Shown here: positions 1 through 7,482 of the stretch, piece by piece
Position numbering within the stretch: position 1 is the stretch's first letter
Layout of the letters: each line of letters starts with the position of its first letter
Assembly: GCA_964441755.1 (NCBI GenBank)
Contig: CAYTVG010000005.1
Location: forward strand, 62,001-126,000
Length of the DNA stretch: 64,000 nucleotides
DNA from: JAUMBM01 sp964441755
GTDB taxonomy: Bacteria; Bacteroidota; Bacteroidia; Chitinophagales; Saprospiraceae
Direction of reading: 5' to 3'
Made by a program: the position numbers and the translations under genes
Notes under the pieces: model-generated
The model's database searches: none
Told to the model about the DNA's origin: nothing
Seen by the model: only the letters and a program-made list of their open reading frames with translations

Positions 1-732
1 GGTAGCAGGGCTATCGCGCTACTGGACTCGCTCATCAACCTGCCGGGCGTCGACCCTATCCTCAAGGCGCAGGCTAAACTAAATCTGGGGGATTATTACC
101 TTATGGGCGGCGAAATATGGGAGGCAACATTGCTGTACTCTCAGGTCGACAAATCTTTCAAGGAGGATGCCCTGGGGCACGAAGCGCGTTTCCGAAACGC
201 TCGGCTGTCTTATTTTACCAGAGATTTTCAGTGGGCACAGGCGCAGTTTGATGTGCTGAAAGCTTCGACATCCAAGCTGATAGCCAACGATGCGCTTGAT
301 CTTTCGATTTTTATTATGGATAATATGGGGCTGGATACCAGTGACCTGGCACTTGGTATGTACGCGGAAGCAGAATGGCTTGCCTTTCAAAATCGATTCT
401 CAGAGGCAACAGCCCAAATGGATAGTTTACTTTCTGCCTTCCCCAAACACAGCCTGGAAGATGATGTCCTGTATTTACGTGCAACCCTGGAGATGAAACA
501 GCGACACTACGAGCTTGCCGCTGCCTTGTTTCAACAGGTAGTCGACGGCTTTCCTACGGATATTCGTGCTGATAATGCTTTGTTTAATCTTGCTGAACTC
601 AATGAGCAACAACTTGGCAATCCGGATAAGGCTATGGAGTTATACGAGAAGATTTTTGTTGATTATTCTTCCAGTACCTTCGCTGTTGAGGCTCGGAAGC
701 GCTTCCGCAGACTCAGGGGGGATGCTATCTAG
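1..732 (+). CDS. TPR-repeat protein, 3' part only
   Basis: The frame is open from base 1, so the true start lies before the window; 243 residues are visible, ending in TAG at 730-732. The sequence is a run of amphipathic helix pairs typical of tetratricopeptide repeats, clearest near the end (segments such as LAAALFQQVVDGFP and KAMELYEKIFVDY, spaced about 35 residues apart). TPR arrays are protein-protein interaction scaffolds. No catalytic motif is visible and the N-terminus is missing, so signal peptide and location cannot be judged. The next gene, a DgkA-type kinase, follows after 28 nt on the same strand and may be co-transcribed. The family call is firm; the specific function is unknown. 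Confidence 0.75.
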   Translation, partial: GSRAIALLDSLINLPGVDPILKAQAKLNLGDYYLMGGEIWEATLLYSQVDKSFKEDALGHEARFRNARLSYFTRDFQWAQAQFDVLKASTSKLIANDALDLSIFIMDNMGLDTSDLALGMYAEAEWLAFQNRFSEATAQMDSLLSAFPKHSLEDDVLYLRATLEMKQRHYELAAALFQQVVDGFPTDIRADNALFNLAELNEQQLGNPDKAMELYEKIFVDYSSSTFAVEARKRFRRLRGDAI

Positions 733-760
733 CTTGCTCAGGTCATAAATATTACGCATC

Positions 761-1126
761 ATGCTCAGAGACCGACTACGCAGTTTTACCTACGCTTTCA
801 AAGGGATCGCAGATGTGGTGCTCCACCAGGCCAATATGCAAATCCATGTGGTCGTAATGTTGTTGGTCCTGTTCATTGCATTCCTGTTGCCTTTGCATGC
901 ATTGGAGTGGGCAGTATTGTTAATCTGTATGGGCATGGTGCTCTCTGCGGAGTTATTCAATTCTGCGTTGGAGTACTTGACAGATCTTGTTTCGCCAGAT
1001 TATCATCCACTTGCGGGTAAAGCTAAAGATGCAGCCGCCGGGGCTGTATTGATTTGTGCTTTCGTAGCAGTATTGGTGGGGCTGTTGATTTTAGGCCCCA
1101 AGCTAATGATTTTCTTGGGGTGGTAA
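761..1126 (+). CDS. dgkA: Diacylglycerol kinase / undecaprenol kinase family
   Basis: A 121-residue integral membrane lipid kinase of the prokaryotic DgkA family. Members phosphorylate diacylglycerol or undecaprenol with ATP at the inner membrane and so recycle lipid carriers for envelope synthesis. The family signature is visible as ELFNSALEYLTD followed by AGKAKDAAAGAVL, where the Glu/Asn and Lys-Asp residues belong to the active site. Three hydrophobic segments (about residues 30-48, 50-66 and 92-115) match the usual three-helix topology, and the length is normal. The ATG at 761 gives the expected short amphipathic N-terminus. Whether the substrate is diacylglycerol or undecaprenol cannot be told from sequence alone. 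Confidence 0.9.
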   Translation: MLRDRLRSFTYAFKGIADVVLHQANMQIHVVVMLLVLFIAFLLPLHALEWAVLLICMGMVLSAELFNSALEYLTDLVSPDYHPLAGKAKDAAAGAVLICAFVAVLVGLLILGPKLMIFLGW

Positions 1127-1277
1127 TCGTCCACTGTGTGCTTATTGAAGGTTTTTCGGTGAATTTCTTGTTGGTATAATGTAAAAAAGCATGCTTGCTC
1201 TGGACATCCTGTTCTCAGGAAAGAGCAGGTCTGTTCATTTTATGCTATCTTAGCGCCATGTACCAAGTTTTTTCGTT

Positions 1278-2522
1278 TTGAAGATATTGCATAGTCTCAC
1301 CCTTCGCTTACCGTGGGCAATAGTATGCATAGTCATGCTACTTGAGACCTGCTCTCCTGCAGGACAGCCCTCAAAAGAAGCTGTCGCCACAATGCCTGCC
1401 GCTGATGAGAGCCTGTCAGATACTATCCTGCAGACAGCCTTGCGGGCACTGGAACGGGACATTGACAAGCTAATGCACAAAGAACAACTGCCGGGTTTAG
1501 CTGCTGTGGTGGTTAAATCAGGGCAGATTGTATGGATAGACACCTGGGGACTTAAAGATGTGAACCTGCCCGGAGACAGTATTGATGTGCATACCCGCTT
1601 TCGGCTGGCCAGTGTATCCAAAAATTTTACGCCAGTCCTGCTGGGGCAGTTGGTGGAGGGAAAAAAGCTAGGTTGGTCAGCAGAAGTTGGCCGGTATGTG
1701 CAAGATTTTCAACCTAAGTACCCTGTGGAATCCAGTAACAAACTCCAGGTCAGGCACATCCTTAGTCAGGCATCCGGTTTTCCTTACCAAACTTTCTCTA
1801 ACCGGCTCAATCGAGGGGAGGACTATGCCTCCATACGAAAAGATCTGGGACAGGTAGCACTGTCCCATCCGCCAGGCGTGTACTACAACTACCAGAATGT
1901 TGTGTATTGTATGGCAGCCGAGGTAATAGAAGCAGTGAGTAAAGTTGGTTATGACGATCTGCTACAGAGAAACGTATTTGGTCCGCTGGGTATGAACGAT
2001 GCCAGTTCCGGACTCAAATCGCTACTTGCTTCCGATAATTTGGCTTTGCCTCATCATCTGTCGGCCAGCGGTAGTTACAGAATTCCTTTGTCTGGAAAGT
2101 ATTACAGCGCTTCGGCCGCTGCCGGTCAAAATGCCAGCATCACAGATATGGGAATTTGGCTGGGAGCGCTACAGGGCTTTCGACCAGACGTCATTCCGCC
2201 GGCTACGCTCGAAGAAATGACTTGTATTCAGGTGCCCTTCCTGCCCGGCGAATCCAGTGCCCGTCGGTGGGTACCCTATACCGCTGCCGGCTATGGGCTG
2301 GGTATGCGGGTAGTACATATCCCTCCCGTCACCATCGCTTATCATGGCGGCTTTGTCAACGGATATCGCACAGAACTTGCCTACTGTCCCGAAAAACAAC
2401 TGGGGATATGCTTGCTCACCAATGCCAGCAGTGGTTATCTGGCAGCGATTCCTGCCTTGTTTTTTAAAAATTGTGGTCTAACATCCGGGCTCACGGGCAA
2501 AATGGACTTGCTACTTAATTAG
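1278..2522 (+). CDS. Serine hydrolase, class C beta-lactamase family
   Basis: A 414-residue protein of the beta-lactamase/penicillin-binding-protein-like fold (AmpC, EstB and D-aminopeptidase relatives). The nucleophile motif SxxK is present as SVSK after FRLA, the second motif as YNYQN (YxN type), and the third as HGG near residue 355, the usual replacement for KTG in this esterase/peptidase branch. A hydrophobic N-terminus ends in LLETC, which could be a loose lipobox, so the protein may be an exported lipoprotein. The TTG at 1278 is chosen because the next in-frame ATG (1335) would cut into the signal sequence. A near-consensus TATCTTAG box lies at about 1244-1251. The substrate is unknown: peptidase, esterase or lactamase are all possible. 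Confidence 0.85.
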   Translation: MKILHSLTLRLPWAIVCIVMLLETCSPAGQPSKEAVATMPAADESLSDTILQTALRALERDIDKLMHKEQLPGLAAVVVKSGQIVWIDTWGLKDVNLPGDSIDVHTRFRLASVSKNFTPVLLGQLVEGKKLGWSAEVGRYVQDFQPKYPVESSNKLQVRHILSQASGFPYQTFSNRLNRGEDYASIRKDLGQVALSHPPGVYYNYQNVVYCMAAEVIEAVSKVGYDDLLQRNVFGPLGMNDASSGLKSLLASDNLALPHHLSASGSYRIPLSGKYYSASAAAGQNASITDMGIWLGALQGFRPDVIPPATLEEMTCIQVPFLPGESSARRWVPYTAAGYGLGMRVVHIPPVTIAYHGGFVNGYRTELAYCPEKQLGICLLTNASSGYLAAIPALFFKNCGLTSGLTGKMDLLLN

Positions 2523-2604
2523 CGAGCCATCATTCAGCCGTTTTTTAAATCTGGATTGTCAGAGGAAAAGAAAGGTCAGGCAATATTTTCCTATTGAATT
2601 TATA

Positions 2605-2612
2605 TAATTTTG
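2605..2612 (+). promoter_or_regulatory. -7 box TAATTTTG for the ArsR-type gene
   Basis: The sequence matches the Bacteroidota -7 consensus TAnnTTTG. No convincing -33 box is seen. It would give a leader of about 80 nt to the ATG at 2701. Confidence 0.45.
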
Positions 2613-2700
2613 CACAGCCCGGGCATGTAGGTTGAACCCAAACGGAGAGCGATTGTTATGCCAAAGTAATCAGATTTCACAGCTATTCAATTTTTATATA

Positions 2701-3024
2701 ATGCAGCTGGATTCGGCAGATAAAATAAATCTTACACATTCGCCTGAGAAGCTAAAGCACATTGCCGCTATGCTCAAAGTGATCGCGCATCCATTGCGCC
2801 TGGCCATCATTCAGTTGTTGGATAGTAATGAACGTGTGATGGTGAGCGAGATCTGTGAATATCTTGCTGCAGAGCAGTCATTGGTTTCTCATCACTTGCA
2901 GAATATGCGTACCAACGGGATTTTACAGGTGGAACGCGAAGGACGTAGTATGTATTATTCGCTCAAAGAAAGAGGTGTCCTGCGCATCGTTGAGTGTATT
3001 GAAAATTGTCAGTTTGAATCATAA
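2701..3024 (+). CDS. ArsR/SmtB-type winged-helix regulator
   Basis: A 107-residue DNA-binding protein. The core reads KVIAHPLRLAIIQLLD, then SEICEYLAAEQSLVSHHLQNM (recognition helix SLVSHHLQ) and a beta-wing with REGRSMYYSL, all hallmarks of the ArsR family. These dimeric repressors usually respond to metals, thiols or redox state. The C-terminal helix carries one Cys (ENCQFES), but the metal site ELCVCD is absent, so the signal is unclear. The ATG at 2701 starts just before the fold; an in-frame TTG at 2632 would add 23 poorly structured residues and sits close to the predicted transcription start. No resistance pump is adjacent; the next gene is a DUF983 membrane protein. Confidence 0.85.
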   Translation: MQLDSADKINLTHSPEKLKHIAAMLKVIAHPLRLAIIQLLDSNERVMVSEICEYLAAEQSLVSHHLQNMRTNGILQVEREGRSMYYSLKERGVLRIVECIENCQFES

Positions 3025-3055
3025 GTATATATGAACGCTTTTTCATAAAACAAAG

Positions 3056-3063
3056 TAACTTTG
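3056..3063 (+). promoter_or_regulatory. -7 box TAACTTTG for the DUF983 gene
   Basis: Exact TAnnTTTG match, 22 nt before the ATG at 3086. No clear TTG is seen at the -33 spacing. Confidence 0.5.
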
Positions 3064-3085
3064 CCGCAAATAACAAGCGACAGGT

Positions 3086-3475
3086 ATGGCAATTTTTGGA
3101 AAAGGCAGCAAATTGTACAGTATTTTCGGCATCAAATGCCCGCGCTGTCACAGCGCTGATATGTTTGAGCACGGCAGCTTCACTTTCGTTAAGCCCTTTG
3201 ATATGAAGGAGCGATGTGATCACTGCGATCTGGATCTTGAACCCGAGCCGGGCTACTATTACGGAGCGATGTTCATTTCCTACATTTTCACAGGCTTTTT
3301 CTGCCTTGGCTTCGTTTTCTTTGTTCATTGGGTATTAGATATCGGCCTGCTGGGTAGTTTTGCACTGCTGCTGGCGGTACTGGGGGTATTATTTGTATAT
3401 ATTTTCAGACTGGCGCGTTCCATCTGGATAAATATCAATATTGGGTACGATCCTCGGACGGCCAAAGACAAGTAG
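3086..3475 (+). CDS. DUF983 family zinc-ribbon membrane protein
   Basis: A 129-residue protein with an N-terminal zinc-ribbon-like pair of motifs, CPRC (about residue 18) and CDHC (about residue 46). Two transmembrane segments follow (about 60-85 and 88-112) and then a short basic cytoplasmic tail. The arrangement CPRC - CxxC - EPEPGYYYGAMF is the DUF983 signature, common in Bacteroidota and alphaproteobacteria. The function is not established. It lies just after an ArsR-type regulator on the same strand but has its own promoter-like box. The start fits that box and begins right before the ribbon. Confidence 0.85.
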   Translation: MAIFGKGSKLYSIFGIKCPRCHSADMFEHGSFTFVKPFDMKERCDHCDLDLEPEPGYYYGAMFISYIFTGFFCLGFVFFVHWVLDIGLLGSFALLLAVLGVLFVYIFRLARSIWININIGYDPRTAKDK

Positions 3476-3747
3476 CGGGGGTAGCAAGATGTTTCAGAGC
3501 GTGTTCGCGAATTTCTAATGGTGCCAAAAACAGGGTTTTCTCTGTATGTTCTTACGGTTTCGAAGGAGCATAGTCGTTCTTTTGTGACTGTTAATACTGA
3601 AAACCCACAGAGACAGCCTTTTCAGCCCGATCAGAAAATCCCGAATGCGCTCTTGTAATTTATTTTTACACCAACGGAAGGTAGGCGCTGAAAGTTTACT
3701 GCAAAGGACCTGTTGCATCAATAACAGCAATTGCGTAACCTTGCTGT

Positions 3748-4548
3748 ATGAAAACAGTCATTGATCAGCTGGGGCGGTCAGTTTCCTTTTCGTATCCGCC
3801 CAAACGTATCATCTCATTGGTTCCCTCCCAAACAGAGCTGCTGGCCTCTTTGGCGCTGGATGAGGAGGTCGTGGGAATTACGCGCTTTTGTACCCATCCT
3901 CCTGAATGGTTTGCTAGTAAAAAACGGGTGGGAGGTACCAAACAGCTACGATTCCCCGCTGTCGAGGAACTGTGTCCTGATCTGATTATTGGCAATCGTG
4001 AAGAAAATGACCGGGAGCAGATAGAATGGCTTTCAGCCCGCTACCCTGTATGGCTGAGTGATATTTATACACTTCCCGATGCCTTGGATATGATGCTGCG
4101 ACTTGGTGAAATATGTAACCGATCCGAACAGGCAGCAATGCTGACAGAACAGATAAGCAGCGCTTTTACAGAAATTACGCGACCAATACCTGTCAGTGCT
4201 GCCTACCTTATTTGGCGTGAGCCCTACATGGCAGCCGCTGCAAATACATTCATTGATGATATGTTGCAGCGCGCGGGATTCTCCAATGTTTTTGGCGATC
4301 GGCAGCGGTACCCGGTCCTGACTGCTGCCGAGCTGGCGGCGGCAGCGCCTGAGGTTGTCCTTCTTTCCTCAGAGCCTTATCCATTTACGGGTAAACACGT
4401 GGCAGAGATACAGGCAATTTGCCGACATTCACGTGTGCTATTGGTCGACGGAGCAGCATTTTCCTGGTATGGAAGCCGATTGTTGTCTTCGCCCGCTTAT
4501 CTGCAATCATGTTATCACGCGGCCACCCGCTACAAAACAACACTATAA
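3748..4548 (+). CDS. BtuF-like helical-backbone metal receptor, no signal peptide
   Basis: A 266-residue protein of the periplasmic-binding-protein class with a long interdomain helix (BtuF/FhuD/HmuT family). It begins with the typical strand (RIISLVPSQTELLASL) and later has CPDLIIG, AAAPEVVLLSSEP and SRVLLVDG. Family members bind cobalamin, haem or siderophores for ABC import. There is no signal peptide: the ATG at 3748 leads straight into the first strand, and a near-consensus TAACCTTG lies at 3736-3743. No ABC permease or ATPase is adjacent. The stop overlaps the start of the following subtilase gene by one base (TAATG), so the two are probably translationally coupled. The ligand is unknown. 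Confidence 0.85.
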   Translation: MKTVIDQLGRSVSFSYPPKRIISLVPSQTELLASLALDEEVVGITRFCTHPPEWFASKKRVGGTKQLRFPAVEELCPDLIIGNREENDREQIEWLSARYPVWLSDIYTLPDALDMMLRLGEICNRSEQAAMLTEQISSAFTEITRPIPVSAAYLIWREPYMAAAANTFIDDMLQRAGFSNVFGDRQRYPVLTAAELAAAAPEVVLLSSEPYPFTGKHVAEIQAICRHSRVLLVDGAAFSWYGSRLLSSPAYLQSCYHAATRYKTTL

Positions 4549-6158
4549 TGAAAATACTGACTTTCATCATAGGTATGATCATCGCCCTTAGCGTGCTGCC
4601 GCTTCAGGCGCAGCAGGCAACCGCCCCTGTTGCCGGAGAACTGATTGTTCGGCTGAAAGCCGGGGTGCATCCTACGGCACTGCTATCTGTGGCAGGAGGC
4701 CGCTCCGGCTACCTCAATCACAGTCGTCAATTGAGCAGCCATTTCAATATTCACCTTTTTACTACCACTGCGGGTAACGAGCAGGTAGTGCTCGACTGGC
4801 TGCTAGGCCAGTCGGCAGTCGAGTCTGCTCAGCTCCATTATCCACTCGATTTTCGTTCTTCACCCAATGATCCGGAGTTTATTAATCAGTGGACGCTCGA
4901 GAAAATTGCCGTACCTGCAGTATGGGAAGAAACTACCGGGGGGCTGACTGCCTTGGGCGATACGATTGTCATTGCATTGCTTGATAATGGCTTTGAGCCT
5001 GCACATCCCGATTTGTCTGCCAATATTTGGCGCAACAAAGGGGAGATTCCAAATGATGGGCTCGATAATGATAACAATGGCTATGTGGATGATTATCAGG
5101 GCTGGAATTTTGTTGGCAATAGTCCTGTACACAACATATATACTAGTCACGGCCAATCAGTAGCGGGGATTATGGGGGCGAGCGGCAACAATAACCTGGG
5201 AGTTACGGGGATTAACTGGCATGTCAAAATTATGCTGCTCAATGTGCGGGAAGTACCTCAAATCATTGAAGCTTATGATTATGTGATCGAACAGCGCAGA
5301 AGGTACAATGCCTCGCAGGGCCAGGAAGGGGCGCTCGTTGTGGTGACCAATGCTTCTTTCGGACAAAGCCGTATTTTTTGTAGCCAGCAACCTGTATGGG
5401 GGGGTATGTATGACCTTTTGGGTGAAGTGGGCATACTTACCGGTGCAGCGACAGATAACTTTCGGTACGATGTGGATCTGCTTGGTGATATGCCTTCGAC
5501 CTGTGAAAGTGACTATCTTATCGTCACACTCAATACTTCCGAAACAGATGGCATAAGCCAGTCATCGGCCTATGGGGCGGTTTCCATAGATCTTGGTACA
5601 CCCGGGGATGGTAGTTTTACAACCAAAGGAGTAACGGGCTATGGTACTTTTGGCAGCAATAGTGCCGCAGCACCGCATCTCAGCGGAGCAATCGCGCTGC
5701 TTTACAGTCTGCCTTGCGAGCAACTGGCTGCCCGGTTTCGCAGCCAACCTGCTGAAACAGCCAGGCTTATGCGCAGTTTTATACTTGAAGGGGTTGATCA
5801 GGCAGCAGCTCTGCAAAACAAAACAGTTACCGGTGGGCGACTCAATGTCTTCAAGAGTATGGTACTGGCGCGTGAAGCCTGTGGGGATAATACAGGCAAC
5901 TTTGCACTGCTAAAACTTTTTCCCAATCCTACAGAAGATCATCTGACGATCATCTATGAAACAGCTGATTATGCCCCACTAGAGCTTACTTTATTTGATG
6001 TCTACGGCCGCCAGCTGCGCGCAGAGCGCGTGCGCGTGCCCTATTTTTCAGAAAAAAAACACCTGCTTAATGTTGCCAACCTGCCACAGGGGGCTTACTT
6101 TTTGCGTCTTACTTCCGGTAAAAACAGCGCTTTGACAAAGTTTATCATTAGTCGCTGA
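4548..6158 (+). CDS. Secreted S8 subtilisin-like peptidase with T9SS sorting domain
   Basis: A 536-residue exported serine protease. The ATG at 4548 gives a clear signal peptide (hydrophobic core, then LQAQQ); longer in-frame starts would bury it. After a propeptide-like stretch comes the S8 domain with Asp146 (ALLDNGFE, where DNG replaces the common DSG/DTG), His201 (SHGQSVAG) and Ser372 (SNSAAAPHLSG, a variant of GTSMAAPHVAG). The last 80 or so residues are a type A T9SS sorting domain (KLFPNPTEDHLTI ... LPQGAYFLRLTSG ... KFIISR), so the enzyme should be carried across the outer membrane by T9SS and released or anchored at the surface. It overlaps the BtuF-like gene by one base. The substrate is unknown. 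Confidence 0.9.
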   Translation: MKILTFIIGMIIALSVLPLQAQQATAPVAGELIVRLKAGVHPTALLSVAGGRSGYLNHSRQLSSHFNIHLFTTTAGNEQVVLDWLLGQSAVESAQLHYPLDFRSSPNDPEFINQWTLEKIAVPAVWEETTGGLTALGDTIVIALLDNGFEPAHPDLSANIWRNKGEIPNDGLDNDNNGYVDDYQGWNFVGNSPVHNIYTSHGQSVAGIMGASGNNNLGVTGINWHVKIMLLNVREVPQIIEAYDYVIEQRRRYNASQGQEGALVVVTNASFGQSRIFCSQQPVWGGMYDLLGEVGILTGAATDNFRYDVDLLGDMPSTCESDYLIVTLNTSETDGISQSSAYGAVSIDLGTPGDGSFTTKGVTGYGTFGSNSAAAPHLSGAIALLYSLPCEQLAARFRSQPAETARLMRSFILEGVDQAAALQNKTVTGGRLNVFKSMVLAREACGDNTGNFALLKLFPNPTEDHLTIIYETADYAPLELTLFDVYGRQLRAERVRVPYFSEKKHLLNVANLPQGAYFLRLTSGKNSALTKFIISR

Positions 6159-6174
6159 TCCTTTACACTAAAAA

Positions 6175-6199
6175 AGCCTGCGCCCTAAGGACGCAGGCT
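6175..6199 (-). terminator. Rho-independent terminator of the 6237-6854 gene
   Basis: 8-bp stem AGCCTGCG/CGCAGGCT with a 9-nt loop. Read on the minus strand it is followed by a run of T, so it serves the minus-strand gene; on the plus strand it is flanked by A and lacks the tail. Confidence 0.8.
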
Positions 6200-6236
6200 C
6201 AAAAAAGCACAACGGCTTTTTGGGGTAACTACCGAA

Positions 6237-6854
6237 TTATTGCAAGCTTATATCATTGGTCCAGGATTTTCCCTGCTGCGAAAGAACGAGAATATATTGA
6301 CCGGCAGGCAGGGAGCTCAGATTGAATCGACGCTCAAGGCGTTGGTCACCAGCAGCTATGTAATTTTCATAAAGAACTTCTCCCGTTGTTAGCTGCAATT
6401 GAAATTGCACTTTTTCCCGACCAGAGAGCAACCAGTTTACTTCCAAAGAGCGGCCCTCAAGCTTAATTTCAGGAGCCATGTAAGTTCTGCAGGCTACCGG
6501 ATCGCAGTACAAACCTGTACGAGCGATGGTAAATGGCTGTACAATCGCCTCACGATGAGTAGCAATAGTCAGCGTATACTGCCCGGGCGACAGCCCCTGC
6601 AAATTCAGTACCTTCTGATAGTTGCTACCTTCCGCAACAGTTTCTTCATAAAGGACGCCACCTTCGGTATCGGTCACCTGTAACTGACCATTGGTATGAA
6701 GACCAGTCAGGCGGATAGCCATTTTTTGCGTACCGCTAAGGGCACTCACGGTTAATACGGGGGAGGCATTGTTTGGTATTGCTGCGCCCATTGTCAGCAA
6801 GGGCAGCAATAGCAGAATCATTGCGCGAACGCGCAGTTGCAGTACATAATTCAT
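6237..6854 (-). CDS. Small exported protein made of two sorting-domain-like beta modules
   Basis: A 205-residue protein. The start at 6854 gives a good signal peptide (MNYVLQLRVRAMILLLLPLL, then TMGAA); upstream in-frame ATGs at 6887 and 6917 only add charged residues. The mature part is two related beta-sandwich modules of about 80 residues. Each has the pattern GxVLYE(E/N), then LxGLSPGQYTLTI or LSSLPAGQYILVL, as in T9SS C-terminal (Por secretion tail) or DUF3244-type domains. There is no catalytic domain. It may be a stand-alone surface or adaptor protein, or a degenerate cargo. A terminator follows and an operator-like palindrome precedes it. Confidence 0.7.
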   Translation of the reverse strand: MNYVLQLRVRAMILLLLPLLTMGAAIPNNASPVLTVSALSGTQKMAIRLTGLHTNGQLQVTDTEGGVLYEETVAEGSNYQKVLNLQGLSPGQYTLTIATHREAIVQPFTIARTGLYCDPVACRTYMAPEIKLEGRSLEVNWLLSGREKVQFQLQLTTGEVLYENYIAAGDQRLERRFNLSSLPAGQYILVLSQQGKSWTNDISLQ

Positions 6855-6897
6855 AACACTTGGTTTTTTGAGTATCCGAAATTTCATTTTTGGGGGG

Positions 6898-6915
6898 GTG
6901 CACACAATTGTGCAC
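6898..6915. promoter_or_regulatory. Operator-like pair of GTGCAC palindromes
   Basis: Two copies of the self-complementary hexamer GTGCAC (6898-6903 and 6910-6915), 12 bp apart centre to centre, with a perfect CACAATTGTG palindrome (6903-6912) inside. It lies in the leader of the minus-strand gene starting at 6854. A regulator-binding role is inferred only. Confidence 0.3.
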
Positions 6916-6950
6916 ATCTTCAGTCATTTGGCAGGCATCTTTGTTTGTGT

Positions 6951-6958
6951 CAAAAATA
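6951..6958 (-). promoter_or_regulatory. -7 box TATTTTTG for the 6237-6854 gene
   Basis: Reads TATTTTTG on the minus strand (CAAAAATA on plus), about 96 nt before the start codon. No -33 partner is clear. Confidence 0.4.
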
Positions 6959-7482
6959 CACTAAGTAAACGATGCGAGTCTACCTTTAGTTTAACCGATA
7001 CTGATGGTATTTTGTCTTTTGTTGCTGACAGGCGTGTTTTCGGGGTTTTTGATTGGGCTAAAAACAGGTATTGTTTGTGTGTTACTGCCTTTTTTCGGTT
7101 GGGAACGCCAGCAGGGCGGATGTAAAAACACAACAATGTGAGAGAAACACCTCGTTTTGCCTCCTGCAGTACGATTTGGAGGATCAAGAGATGTTACTTC
7201 TGGGAGAATAGGTGGAAAAAGGGGCAAAAGAGGGTAAAAATAAATTTGGCATGGTCTTTGGATACAGAAGATGAGACCTATATCAGTAAAAGAGCCGTAG
7301 CTGCCGGAATCGGCGCATAATAACTTCTACCACTGTAGAGACAGGTTGCGCATTGATTAGATGGTGTTGACTGTCTGCAATACGGCGCAGGCTGATATGA
7401 AATGGAGCATGGAGAAAACAAACGAAGTCAATCAATTCCGGTAAAGTCTCAAGAAAGATTCTTTACAAAAACCGTTAGTAGT
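6959..7482. other. Intergenic region before the giant adhesin
   Basis: About 520 bases without a convincing gene. A plus-strand TAAATTTG box lies at 7241-7248 and could drive the adhesin. The stretch 6990-7120 is T-rich with no clear coding signature. No repeat or RNA gene was recognised. Confidence 0.4.

Noticed and set aside
3515..3730. 71-residue minus-strand open frame in the gap before the BtuF-like gene
   Set aside because: Composition is rich in Lys, Arg, Trp and Cys with no family motif, and no promoter or conserved context. Probably chance; a degenerate transposase was considered but no inverted repeats are seen.
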